Of a stretch of 64,000 nucleotides of DNA, positions 7,875 through 14,792 are shown piece after piece. A program made the translations under genes and the position numbers. The stretch comes from Desulfotruncus arcticus DSM 17038 (GTDB lineage Bacteria > Bacillota > Desulfotomaculia > Desulfotomaculales > Desulfallaceae), in contig NZ_FOOX01000006.1 of assembly GCF_900113335.1 (NCBI RefSeq), forward strand, positions 1 to 64,000, in the 5' to 3' direction. Within the stretch, counting starts at the first letter, position 1, and each line of letters starts with the position of its first letter. The notes below the pieces were generated by a model. It saw only the letters and a program-made list of their open reading frames with translations. It was not told the origin of the DNA and made no database searches.

Positions 7875-8255
7875 ATGACTGAACTAAATCAGGTTTACAA
7901 ATGTAACGTTTGCGGAAACATCGTAGAGATTGTGCACCCGGGTAAAGGCAGTCTGGTATGCTGCAACCAGCCAATGGTATTATTTAAGGAGAACACGGTT
8001 GACGCTGCAAAAGAAAAGCACGTTCCGGTGCTCACCAGAGAAGGTAACATTGTAACTATAAAAGTAGGCAGTGTGGAGCACCCAATGGAGGAAAAACACT
8101 ACATTGAATGGGTTGAAATTATTGACGGGGGGAAAGTGTACAGGCAGTACCTGAAGCCGGGGGAAAAACCCGAAGCCAAGTTTAATGTTGACGGACCGAG
8201 CGTAACGGCCAGAGGATATTGTAACCTGCACGGATTATGGAGCGCCCAGGAATAA
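7875..8255 (+). CDS. dfx: Desulfoferrodoxin (two-iron superoxide reductase)
   Basis: This 126-residue protein reduces superoxide to peroxide without making oxygen. The N-terminal desulforedoxin domain holds the four Cys of centre I (YKCNVCG, then VCCNQP near residue 30). The catalytic domain has the His of EKHVPV, the His pair of [13 protein letters not shown] near residues 69-75, and the Cys-x2-His of GYCNLHGLW near 117, which make the His4-Cys centre. The Lys of the EKH segment is the usual catalytic Lys. Length is typical of class I enzymes. The ATG follows GGGAGG. The next gene overlaps its end, so an electron-transfer partnership with the flavoprotein is plausible but inferred. Confidence 0.95.
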   Translation: MTELNQVYKCNVCGNIVEIVHPGKGSLVCCNQPMVLFKENTVDAAKEKHVPVLTREGNIVTIKVGSVEHPMEEKHYIEWVEIIDGGKVYRQYLKPGEKPEAKFNVDGPSVTARGYCNLHGLWSAQE

Positions 8256-8860
8256 CCGGGGTAGGACCGGCGCCGGGAAAACCGACCTGCCTGGCCCTGG
8301 CTTGCAGCCCCCGCATTAACGGAAATACCTCACAGCTCGCCGCTGCGGCACTGGAAGAGTGCCGTTTAGCGGGCTGTGCTACGGAGTTTATCCAGCTTGC
8401 AGATTACCGCTTTGAACCCTGTCGGGCCTGCGGGGCATGCAACACCACCGGAAAATGCGTAATCAAAGATGATGCCCTGCAACTATTTGATAAGATCCGG
8501 TCAGTCGACCGTTTAATTGTTGCCGCACCTATTTTTTCAATGGGCATCAATGCGCAGGCTAAAGCGTTGATTGACCGCTCCCAGCAATTCTGGGCCGTAA
8601 AATACCTGTTGGATCAAAAAGTGGTTAATTTAGGGGAAAGACCTGCGCGCAACGGAATCTTCATTAGCTGTGCCGGAACTAACCTACCGGGCGTTTTTGA
8701 TGGAGCTATACGGGTGATTAAATATTTTTTCATGATTATGGAAGTTAAACTGGTTAAAACGTTATGTTACAGTGATGTGGATCTTAAAGGAGAAATATTG
8801 GAACATCCCGGAGCGCTGGAGGAAGTAAAAGAATACGGCAGGAAGTTGGCGGAAATTTAA
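8237..8860 (+). CDS. Iron-sulfur flavoprotein (Isf-like NADPH/FMN reductase family)
   Basis: A 207-residue flavodoxin-fold protein. The FMN loop reads [15 protein letters not shown] near residues 21-35. A compact cysteine motif follows ([13 protein letters not shown] near residues 62-74), C-x2-C-x2-C-x5-C, the spacing known for the 4Fe-4S cluster of archaeal and clostridial Isf. It overlaps the superoxide reductase gene by 19 bases, so the two are co-translated. Isf proteins move electrons in oxygen and peroxide defence, which fits this neighbour. The start at 8237 lies inside the preceding gene; a later start is possible but would remove little of the fold. Confidence is high for family, moderate for role. 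Confidence 0.88.
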   Translation: MERPGITGVGPAPGKPTCLALACSPRINGNTSQLAAAALEECRLAGCATEFIQLADYRFEPCRACGACNTTGKCVIKDDALQLFDKIRSVDRLIVAAPIFSMGINAQAKALIDRSQQFWAVKYLLDQKVVNLGERPARNGIFISCAGTNLPGVFDGAIRVIKYFFMIMEVKLVKTLCYSDVDLKGEILEHPGALEEVKEYGRKLAEI

Positions 8861-8862
8861 AA

Positions 8863-8890
8863 CCGGCGGGCAAAACCCATATCCCGCCGG
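8863..8890 (+). terminator. GC-rich stem after the flavoprotein gene
   Basis: CCGGCGGG at 8863-8870 and CCCGCCGG at 8883-8890 form a perfect eight-base stem three bases after the stop codon. The T tract is weak, so termination may be partial. Confidence 0.55.
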
Positions 8891-8929
8891 ACTTCATTAT
8901 TGTACGACGCGTTTTCTCGAATGGGGAAT

Positions 8930-9244
8930 CTTGTTTAGCATATGATTTGTAATTACGCATATAATCCCGCTTGCCGTATAAGATTCTCGATACAAAAACA
9001 TTTCCACCTTCATACCTATAAAATATCAGGTAACTGGCACAAACAAGAAAACGATAGTCTGTCTGAATATCCACTATGGAAGATAGCGGTGCCCCAATTC
9101 CAGGATGCTCCGCCAGCCTGCGAATTTTTTTCGTAATTTTAGAAATCAGACTTACAGCCGCCTGTGGATTACTAAGTTCCCGGGAAATGTAGCTTTTAAT
9201 TTTACAAAATCCTCTTTGGCTTCGGGCGAAATTTTTAGCTTATA
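8930..9244 (-). pseudogene. Frameshifted ParE/RelE-type toxin
   Basis: Two frames on the minus strand together give a ParE-like toxin. The N-terminal piece reads YKLKISPEAKEDFVKLK (about 9244-9195). After a frameshift the body reads SYISRELSNPQAAVSLISKI, then RRLAEHPGIGAPLSS, then YRFLVCASYLIFYRYEGG and ILYGKRDYMR. This is the family's usual order and core. No start codon is in frame, the C-terminal end runs on past the normal stop, and no antitoxin gene is next to it. It resembles in layout, but is not a copy of, the intact toxin at 13246. The call as a dead toxin gene is firm; the exact ends are not. Confidence 0.7.
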
Positions 9245-9264
9245 AGAGCAATGTAATGAAGGAA

Positions 9265-9320
9265 ATAATTAAGAGCACCGAACTGCCCGGTGCTCTTTTT
9301 GTCACATTGGCTTTTCAAAG
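9265..9320. repeat. 56-bp repeat with terminator hairpin, copy 1
   Basis: It differs from 13597-13652 at only two of 56 positions. The core is a stem GAGCACCG/CGGTGCTC with a seven-base loop and TTTTTGT tail, followed by a conserved non-hairpin stretch (GTCACATT, then CTTTTCAAAG). Both copies lie beside ParE-family genes. Confidence 0.8.
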
Positions 9321-9697
9321 ATGTTAGCAAGTTGAGCAATTCTACGAACGTTACGAATTAAGTCTCCTAAAAATGTAATTCCCGCTGATGGGGTGGTGCT
9401 GTAAATTTAAGTAAATCTTACGTAGTGGCAAAATAACCACCTTTATTTTTTTATTTCCTGTTTTCATGCGGGTTTGAGCCAGGTTAACTGATAAAGTCAG
9501 GAGAAAGATTCTTCGAGTGAGAACTGGCACAACCCCGTGTGCTGATTGCGGGTTTTTTAAAGTCATAATGCCAGATGCTATACAACGCAAATGTCCGCTT
9601 TCTTTTTCAAAAAAAGCCATAGCTCGACACGGCCTAGGGCCGCACCATCAGAATATGGTATAATGTAACAAATGTCGTTTTCATGGAGGAATTTTCT
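9321..9697. other. Intergenic region with two terminator-like hairpins
   Basis: No recognisable gene. GTGG 9425-9428 with CCAC 9437-9440 is followed by CTTTATTTTTTT. AACCCCG near 9531 with CGGG 9549-9552 is followed by six T. Both read on the plus strand with no intact gene ahead, so they may be left over from lost genes. A TATAAT box at about 9658-9663 may serve the MscS gene. Confidence 0.4.
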
Positions 9698-10822
9698 ATG
9701 GATGTGATCAGGGAATGGTACCAGCTGTGGCAGACTTATCCTTATCACAACGAAATTAATTTCATGGTTTTTATCCCTTTGTTCTTTGTCTTGCGCTCCT
9801 GGCTAGTCAAAAAACTAAATCTTTATTTTAATTCCAAACAGGAAAACAACGACCTTTCGCCCTTTATTCAATCATTAATTAACTGGGGCACTTTTTACGC
9901 CATTATTGTTTATGCTATTATTTACTTCAGGGACACCCTGTGGCTGGGCGAAACGTGGTTTAAAATCGGCGACACGCCGGTGACCACTCTGACTTTTATT
10001 GTGCCCGCCATAATCATCAGCCTAAGCATCAAGTTTTCCAATTTCATATCCAGGTTCCTGCTCCACCGGGTCTACAGCCGTTACGAAATGGATCAGGGCA
10101 TGCAATACACATTTTCTAGGCTGATGCACTACGGGATTATCGTCGTTTCCATCCTGGTAGCCCTGCCGGTGATAGGCTTTGATTTAAGCATTTTGACCGT
10201 TTTTGCCGGGGTCGCCGGCATCGGGATCGGCTTCGGTATGCAAAATATCATCTCCAATTTTATCTCGGGCCTAATCGTTCTTTTTGAACGGCCCATCAAG
10301 GTAGGGGATAGGATTCAGCTTGGCGACCTGCACTGCGACGTCGAGCACATCAATATCAGGTCCACTATCGTGCGCACCAGAAACAACGAGCACATCATCA
10401 TCCCCAACAGCCAGTTTATCGAAAACCAAATCATGAACTGGTCTTATGGTGACCCCAAGGTGCGGCAGGAGATACTCATCGGGGTCGCTTACGGCTCCGA
10501 CGTGCAGCTACTGGAAAGACTGCTGTTGCAGGCAGCACAAGAGCATGAAGAAGTGTTGGACGACCCGCCACCCCGGGTGGACTTTCTTAATTTCGGCGAA
10601 TCCTCCCTTGACTTTCGCCTGTTGTACTGGATACCGCACCCCGTGCTGCGCACCATGATTAAAAGCGCCCTGAACTTCCGCATCAACGACCTGTTGCAGG
10701 AACACGGCGTGGAAATCCCCTTCCCGCAGCGCGACCTGCACCTACGCAGCGTCGACACCTTGCTATTAAGCAACCTGCAAGTGGAAATGGAGCAAAAAAA
10801 GGAACTGCAGGCGGAAAATTAG
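9698..10822 (+). CDS. MscS-family mechanosensitive channel
   Basis: This 374-residue membrane protein releases solutes when turgor rises. N-terminal hydrophobic segments lie near residues 12-27, 55-75, 90-110 and 135-155. The pore helix and cytoplasmic entry read VFAGVAGIGIGFGMQNIISN, then FISGLIVLFERPIKVGD near residues 170-205, the diagnostic MscS signature. The beta domain and C-terminal alpha/beta domain follow to residue 350. The frame opens 15 bases earlier, but the ATG at 9698 is used because the ATGGAGG upstream is its ribosome site. It is monocistronic, and a transposon-nuclease remnant follows on the other strand. Confidence 0.92.
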   Translation: MDVIREWYQLWQTYPYHNEINFMVFIPLFFVLRSWLVKKLNLYFNSKQENNDLSPFIQSLINWGTFYAIIVYAIIYFRDTLWLGETWFKIGDTPVTTLTFIVPAIIISLSIKFSNFISRFLLHRVYSRYEMDQGMQYTFSRLMHYGIIVVSILVALPVIGFDLSILTVFAGVAGIGIGFGMQNIISNFISGLIVLFERPIKVGDRIQLGDLHCDVEHINIRSTIVRTRNNEHIIIPNSQFIENQIMNWSYGDPKVRQEILIGVAYGSDVQLLERLLLQAAQEHEEVLDDPPPRVDFLNFGESSLDFRLLYWIPHPVLRTMIKSALNFRINDLLQEHGVEIPFPQRDLHLRSVDTLLLSNLQVEMEQKKELQAEN

Positions 10823-11095
10823 TGGGGTTTATCTCCAGATCGTCATTGAGTATCTGACCGGTTTCGTCCTCCCGGGTATGGAATATATGGTGGTAGCGAC
10901 TTTCGTCCGGGAACCGGATGAAGCCCAATACATTAACGGTTACCGTTTTGCGCAGGTCGCTGATTGTTGCCCGCTGGTCAACTGTCCGTAATAGAGTCCG
11001 GCCCAGTAGTATATTGTCCGCTTGTCTATGTTGTACTGGTTAGCTACCTGAGCTTCTATGTTAATTAGGATTATCTTTTCTTGCCTGGCGGAGGT
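10823..11095 (-). pseudogene. Rpn-family (PD-(D/E)XK) nuclease/transposase remnant
   Basis: Two frames on the minus strand join into the middle of an Rpn-type recombination-promoting nuclease. Upstream is INIEAQVANQYNIDKRTIYY then WAGLYYGQLTSGQQS; after a frameshift comes DLRKTVTVNVLGFIRFPDES then YHHIFHTREDETGQILNDDL. The Glu-x-Gln of the nuclease core (IEAQ) is kept, but the N-terminal Asp half and the C-terminus are missing. It is broken and not expressible as one protein. The family match comes from recalled consensus and would be confirmed by a PF12784 search. Confidence 0.65.
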
Positions 11096-11227
11096 TGCAG
11101 TTTTGGACTATTTGCAATCCGTGCTCTGAATGTCGCACTATCAATTCCGCCTATGACATAGCATGTCGGAAGGATCGCCTGCTCAATCACCAGTTTTGCA
11201 TCCACTTCTCCAATAGTCACTCATCCA

Positions 11228-11533
11228 TCAAATATGGGTGTTTTCAAACAAAGAATATAGCACCGGAACCAGGACCAGGGTAATGAGAGTATGAAAAATC
11301 AAACCGAAGATAACTACAACAGCCATCGTCGACTCCAGATCCGATCCTTCGCCGAAGTTGAGCGCCAAAGGCAGCAAGGCCAGGATGGCGGTCAATTTGG
11401 TCATCAAAATCGGCCGCACCCGGTTATGCGCCCCTTCCATTATTGCCGCATGCAGGTCATACCCTCGTGAACACAGTAAATTAAGTCGGTCTATAAGCAA
11501 AATTGCATTGGATACCACAATGCCGATAAGCAT
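11228..11533 (-). pseudogene. C-terminal fragment of an RND efflux pump
   Basis: About 100 residues match the last two membrane helices of AcrB-type RND transporters: LIGIVVSNAILLIDRL, then GAHNRVRPILMTKLTAILAL LP, then a closing VLVPVLYSLFEN. Full pumps exceed 1000 residues and no other part of one is present here. The fragment has no ribosome site and its upstream side (11534-11615) is unrelated. It is therefore a deletion remnant. Bases 11096-11227 between it and the Rpn remnant contain no gene I can name. Confidence 0.75.
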
Positions 11534-11615
11534 GAATAGTTAGTATTTCTTATCCCTTTAACTTACGTTTTCAAGCTTCAGCTTATACATTCGTTAAAGT
11601 TAAAAGAACTAAATC

Positions 11616-12818
11616 TTAATCAGCTGCTTTAAAATTGTAGATTGGTTTGATAATTTCTATAATGTCAACCGTGTCTGCGGTGTTATTTACAATATCACTA
11701 ATGGTTTTATAAGCAAGGGGACATTCGTCTATCGTATCTTTATTGACCGATGTGGTGAAAATACCATCCATTAGTGTTTTATACTGCTTAAGTGTAAAAG
11801 AGTGCCTGGCTTGCGTCCTGCTCATAATTCTCCCGGCCCCGTGCGGGGCGGAAAAATTCCAATCCGCATTTCCCTTGCCAAGGCAAATAAGGCTGCCGTC
11901 ACGCATATTTATTGGTATCAACAGCTTTTCATCCCTTTGGGCTGAAACAGCGCCCTTTCTTAAAATCATGTTTTCGGTATCAATGTAATTATGAATGGTT
12001 GTGAACTGTTCAATGACATTAACCTTCAGGCCTTTACTTATTTCCTGCAGGATAGCTTTACGGTTAAGCTCGGCATAACGCTGCACTATTTTCATATCGT
12101 GAATGTAATCATTAAAGAGTTCCCCCGACACATAAGCTAATGGCTTGGGAATATCAGTTAAAATCTCTGTTTTTTTTCTCTTTAGTTCCTTTTTAATTTC
12201 CTTCTGACGTCCCGCTGCTTTTAGTTCCGCGATATAAGCATCAATGTCGTGTTTAGTATTCTTGTTCAGCGCTTTATAAGCTTCCTCCTGATAGAGTTTG
12301 GCAACTTCATTGCCTAAATGGCGGCTGCCGGAGTGGATTACAATATATAAATTCTCCCCGCTGTCCCGGTTGACTTCAATAAAATGATTCCCGCCACCCA
12401 AGGTTCCAATACTGCGCCTTGCTCTAACAAGGTTGACTTCACTCTTACATTTCAGATTGTTTAAATCTATAGCATCGTTGAAACTATGTTCTTTATTCCT
12501 GATGTTAAATCCACTCGGTACTTTCTCATAAATCAATTTGTCGAGTCTTAGCAGCTCAATATGCCGGTTTTGGAGCTTAACCACCTCCATGCCGCAACCG
12601 ATATCAACACCAACAAGATTAGGAACCACTTTATCCGTTATCGTCATTGTGGTGCCTATGGTACAGCCAACTCCACTATGTACGTCCGGCATAATCCTTA
12701 TTTTGCTGCCTTTTACAAACTCTTGATTACACAAGGTTTTGATCTGCGCGATCGCATTGGGATCAATATTATCAATGTAAATTATTGCGTTATTATATTT
12801 TCCCTTTATCTCAAACAT
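11616..12818 (-). CDS. rtcB: RtcB-family RNA-splicing ligase
   Basis: This 400-residue enzyme joins RNA 2',3'-cyclic phosphate or 3'-phosphate ends to 5'-OH ends using GTP and Mn. Metal and active-site motifs are complete: RIMPDVHSGVG near residue 42, VGVDIGCGMEVV with its metal Cys near 76, GTLGGGNHFIEV near 140, HSGSRHLG near 162, and SAPHGAGRIMSR near 320, where the His forms the GMP adduct. The length and the basic helical insert (KKELKRKK) are typical of the short RtcB2-like branch. It has its own GGAAGG site before ATG 12818. No RtcA, RtcR or archease gene is adjacent, so it appears to be a stand-alone repair ligase. Confidence 0.93.
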   Translation of the reverse strand: MFEIKGKYNNAIIYIDNIDPNAIAQIKTLCNQEFVKGSKIRIMPDVHSGVGCTIGTTMTITDKVVPNLVGVDIGCGMEVVKLQNRHIELLRLDKLIYEKVPSGFNIRNKEHSFNDAIDLNNLKCKSEVNLVRARRSIGTLGGGNHFIEVNRDSGENLYIVIHSGSRHLGNEVAKLYQEEAYKALNKNTKHDIDAYIAELKAAGRQKEIKKELKRKKTEILTDIPKPLAYVSGELFNDYIHDMKIVQRYAELNRKAILQEISKGLKVNVIEQFTTIHNYIDTENMILRKGAVSAQRDEKLLIPINMRDGSLICLGKGNADWNFSAPHGAGRIMSRTQARHSFTLKQYKTLMDGIFTTSVNKDTIDECPLAYKTISDIVNNTADTVDIIEIIKPIYNFKAAD

Positions 12819-12989
12819 AACGGTGATCCTTCCAATTACAGCTTTGTAAGGTTTTATCTTTTCTAGCTTCAGGGTTATCGGCCATTTTCCTTCCGCCGTT
12901 TGGACAAGAAGAGGGTGTATAGCTTTGTTAATCTGTCATTCATATGTTAGAATAAAGTCAGAATAATACCATACGGGAGGAGCGTTAGA

Positions 12990-13262
12990 ATGCATATTAA
13001 ACCTTCTACAACAATTCGGCAGGACTATAACGGTTTTTCAAAGCTTTGCCATGAGCTTGACGAGCCGGTAATACTTACGCGAAACGGGGAAGCCGACCTG
13101 GTTGTCATGAGTCATGAGGCATTCCGGCGCATGGAGGCCCGCATTAAATTACAATCCAAATTACTGGTCGCCGAAAAACAGATTGCCGAGGGTGAACAAT
13201 TGATTGAGCATAATGACGTCATGGCCAGAATGCGGAGGAAGATTGATGCCGCCAAAGAATAA
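12990..13262 (+). CDS. Phd/YefM-family antitoxin
   Basis: A 90-residue antitoxin. The N-terminal DNA-binding Phd fold reads KPSTTIRQDYNGFSKLCHEL, then EPVILTRNGEADLVVMSHEA, followed by a charged C-terminal helix that should wrap the toxin. ATG 12990 has GGGAGGAG upstream. The toxin gene overlaps its last 17 bases, the usual TA arrangement giving coupled translation. Autoregulation through the N-terminal domain is expected from the family, but no clear palindrome was identified in the 170-base upstream gap. Confidence 0.9.
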   Translation: MHIKPSTTIRQDYNGFSKLCHELDEPVILTRNGEADLVVMSHEAFRRMEARIKLQSKLLVAEKQIAEGEQLIEHNDVMARMRRKIDAAKE

Positions 13263-13566
13263 AATAAAATACACTCCTGTTGCAGTTGATGATATGGACG
13301 AAATTTTTTCTTACATAGCAAAGGATAACGCAGCCGCTGCCGAATCTTTGTTGGAAAGAATAAATATGTCAATATCCAGGCTGGCCGACTTCCCCAACTT
13401 AGGCTCGGTACTCTCAGATGAAGAATATACTCTTGTTAATCGTGGGTATCGATTTATAGTTGTTCAGCCATACCTTGTTTTCTACAGAATAATTGACCAT
13501 ACCATTATTATACACCGAATCCTACACGGGCGCAGGGATTACCTGCGGGAGCTGTTTGAGCCATAG
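13246..13566 (+). CDS. ParE/RelE-superfamily toxin
   Basis: A 106-residue toxin starting MPPKNKIKYTPVAVDDMDEI. The typical helix pair (DNAAAAESLLERINMSISRL), the FPNLGSVL turn and the closing strands YRFIVVQPYLVFYRIID, then IIHRILHGRRDYLRELF, place it in the ParE group, which poisons gyrase, rather than the mRNA-cleaving RelE group; that split is by resemblance only. The frame opens 42 bases further upstream inside the antitoxin gene, but the ATG at 13246 fits the homologous N-terminus. A 56-bp terminator repeat follows 30 bases after the stop and matches the one beside the dead toxin at 9 kb. Confidence 0.9.
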   Translation: MPPKNKIKYTPVAVDDMDEIFSYIAKDNAAAAESLLERINMSISRLADFPNLGSVLSDEEYTLVNRGYRFIVVQPYLVFYRIIDHTIIIHRILHGRRDYLRELFEP

Positions 13567-13596
13567 AATGAGTTCCATAAATTGCCTTATTGCATT

Positions 13597-13652
13597 ATAA
13601 TTAAGAGCACCGAACTGCCCGGTGCTCTTTCTGTCACATTAGCTTTTCAAAG
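13597..13652. repeat. 56-bp repeat with terminator hairpin, copy 2
   Basis: This matches 9265-9320 at 54 of 56 positions. Here it lies just downstream of the intact toxin gene and can serve as its terminator (GAGCACCG/CGGTGCTC then TTTCTG). Confidence 0.8.
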
Positions 13653-13695
13653 TCTGGTAAAAACTTCTTGAATTGTTTTCAAGAAAAACTCAGCA

Positions 13696-13915
13696 TCATT
13701 GATGGCCAATAGGATCCGCCGTCTTGACAAAATCGTTCCAATCCCAGTTGCTATCGTCGATTTGCACCTGGGAATTATCCAGTAAGGTTCTATCGGCGGC
13801 AATCATATCAATACCGATATTAACCGGCAGCCCATATAGTTTATCTTTATATTCTAAAGCCTTGAAAATATTTTGGTAGTATTTGCCACTGTCGAAGCTT
13901 TGATCCGACATGTTT
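13696..13915 (-). pseudogene. Fragment of an ABC solute-binding protein
   Basis: About 70 residues on the minus strand resemble the middle of family-1 extracellular sugar-binding proteins: FKALEYKDKLYGLPVNIG, then ADRTLLDNSQVQIDDSNWDW and NDFVKTA. No signal peptide, start or C-terminal lobes are present. The piece abuts a histidine-kinase fragment on the opposite strand at about 13910, so the junction is a rearrangement. No transporter genes are nearby. Confidence 0.6.
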
Positions 13916-14251
13916 AGAATTGAACAAGTCATAACCAACCTTGTCGACAACGCTATCAAATATACTCCGGCGGGCGGTGTCATTAAGATTTTGGCTGGGG
14001 ATAAAGACGATCAAGTGCTCATAGAAATAGAGAATCCCGGCGATCACATCCCCGAGACTGAGCTGCAAAAATATCTGGAGTAAATTTTACCGGATTGAAA
14101 TTCAAGAAACAGGGATCTTGGCGGTACAGGGCTGGGGCTTGCCATTATCAAAAACATCCTCGATCTCCATGGCAGTAAGTATGGAGTAACGAATACAGCG
14201 TATGGAGTCAAATTTTTCTTTACCATGGAAAAAGATCCCGAGGGTTCTTAA
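13910..14251 (+). pseudogene. Histidine kinase ATPase-domain remnant
   Basis: The plus strand carries the end of a sensor kinase: the N box MFRIEQVITNLVDNAIKYTP, the IEIENPGDHIPETEL stretch, a stop and frameshift near 14081, then the G2 box RDLGGTGLGLAIIKNILDLH and a KFFFTMEKD end. One extra A near 14073 explains the break (LQKYLE-stop where relatives have LQKIWE). The sensor and dimerisation parts are gone. Part of it is repeated at 14726-14784. It is non-functional as a kinase. Confidence 0.8.
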
Positions 14252-14257
14252 TAATAT

Positions 14258-14683
14258 TTATTTGTTAATCAATATTAGTCCAATGATACAAAATACTGCC
14301 CCCAAAACTTTATTCATCCCAAATTCCTCATTATAAAACAATATTCCTATTGGTATAAGCACAACCGCAAGTGATATATTTGCTACTAAAGATCCCAAGC
14401 TTATTTTCCAACCTGCTCTGTAAGCCAATAAATATCCTAATTCAAGACCAATAATGGAAACACCAAGCACAACACTTGTCCAGTTTAGATCTTCAAACGA
14501 CTTAAAGAATCCTTTATCAGTTTTGTAGAACAGCAACGCAACAACAGTCAGAACTGTAGCCGTCAAATATGTAATAATTAAAGCTGAAAAAGGGTTTGCT
14601 TTCTCCGGCGTTGATTTCTGGCATACGTTATATACAATATTTGAACCAACTATTAGCACAATTGAAAATACATACATAAACAT
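14258..14683 (-). CDS. EamA/DMT-family half-size transporter
   Basis: This protein of about 141 residues has four to five hydrophobic segments, beginning MFMYVFSIVLIVGSNIVYNV and ending VLGAVFCIIGLILINK. The last block (SLVANISLAVVLIPIGILFY, then NEEFGMNKVLG) is the EamA motif that closes each half of DMT exporters. Such single-repeat members work as dimers. The frame opens with TTG at 14689, but the ATG at 14683 is preferred because AGAGG lies ten bases upstream. It sits between two kinase-fragment copies and may have inserted there. The substrate is unknown. Confidence 0.75.
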   Translation of the reverse strand: MFMYVFSIVLIVGSNIVYNVCQKSTPEKANPFSALIITYLTATVLTVVALLFYKTDKGFFKSFEDLNWTSVVLGVSIIGLELGYLLAYRAGWKISLGSLVANISLAVVLIPIGILFYNEEFGMNKVLGAVFCIIGLILINK

Positions 14684-14725
14684 AATCAACTATCCTCTCA
14701 TCAAGAACATTTTCCATCATAGTGA

Positions 14726-14784
14726 CATAGAAATAAAGAATCCCGGCGACCATATCCCCGAGACCGAGCTACAAAATATATGGG
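14726..14784 (+). repeat. Second copy of a kinase-fragment segment
   Basis: About 59 bases match 14020-14080 with a handful of mismatches and translate as IEIKNPGDHIPETELQNIWG, part of a histidine-kinase ATPase domain. This copy keeps the frame that is broken in the other. It has no start and runs into the end of the activator gene. Two related kinase remnants thus flank the EamA gene. Confidence 0.7.
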
Positions 14785-14792
14785 GATCTGCT

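Noticed and set aside
13246..13566. Toxin as an mRNA-cleaving RelE
   Set aside because: The late HRILHGRRDYLR pattern and lack of the RelE catalytic Arg/Lys/Tyr set favour a ParE-like protein, though this is by resemblance only.
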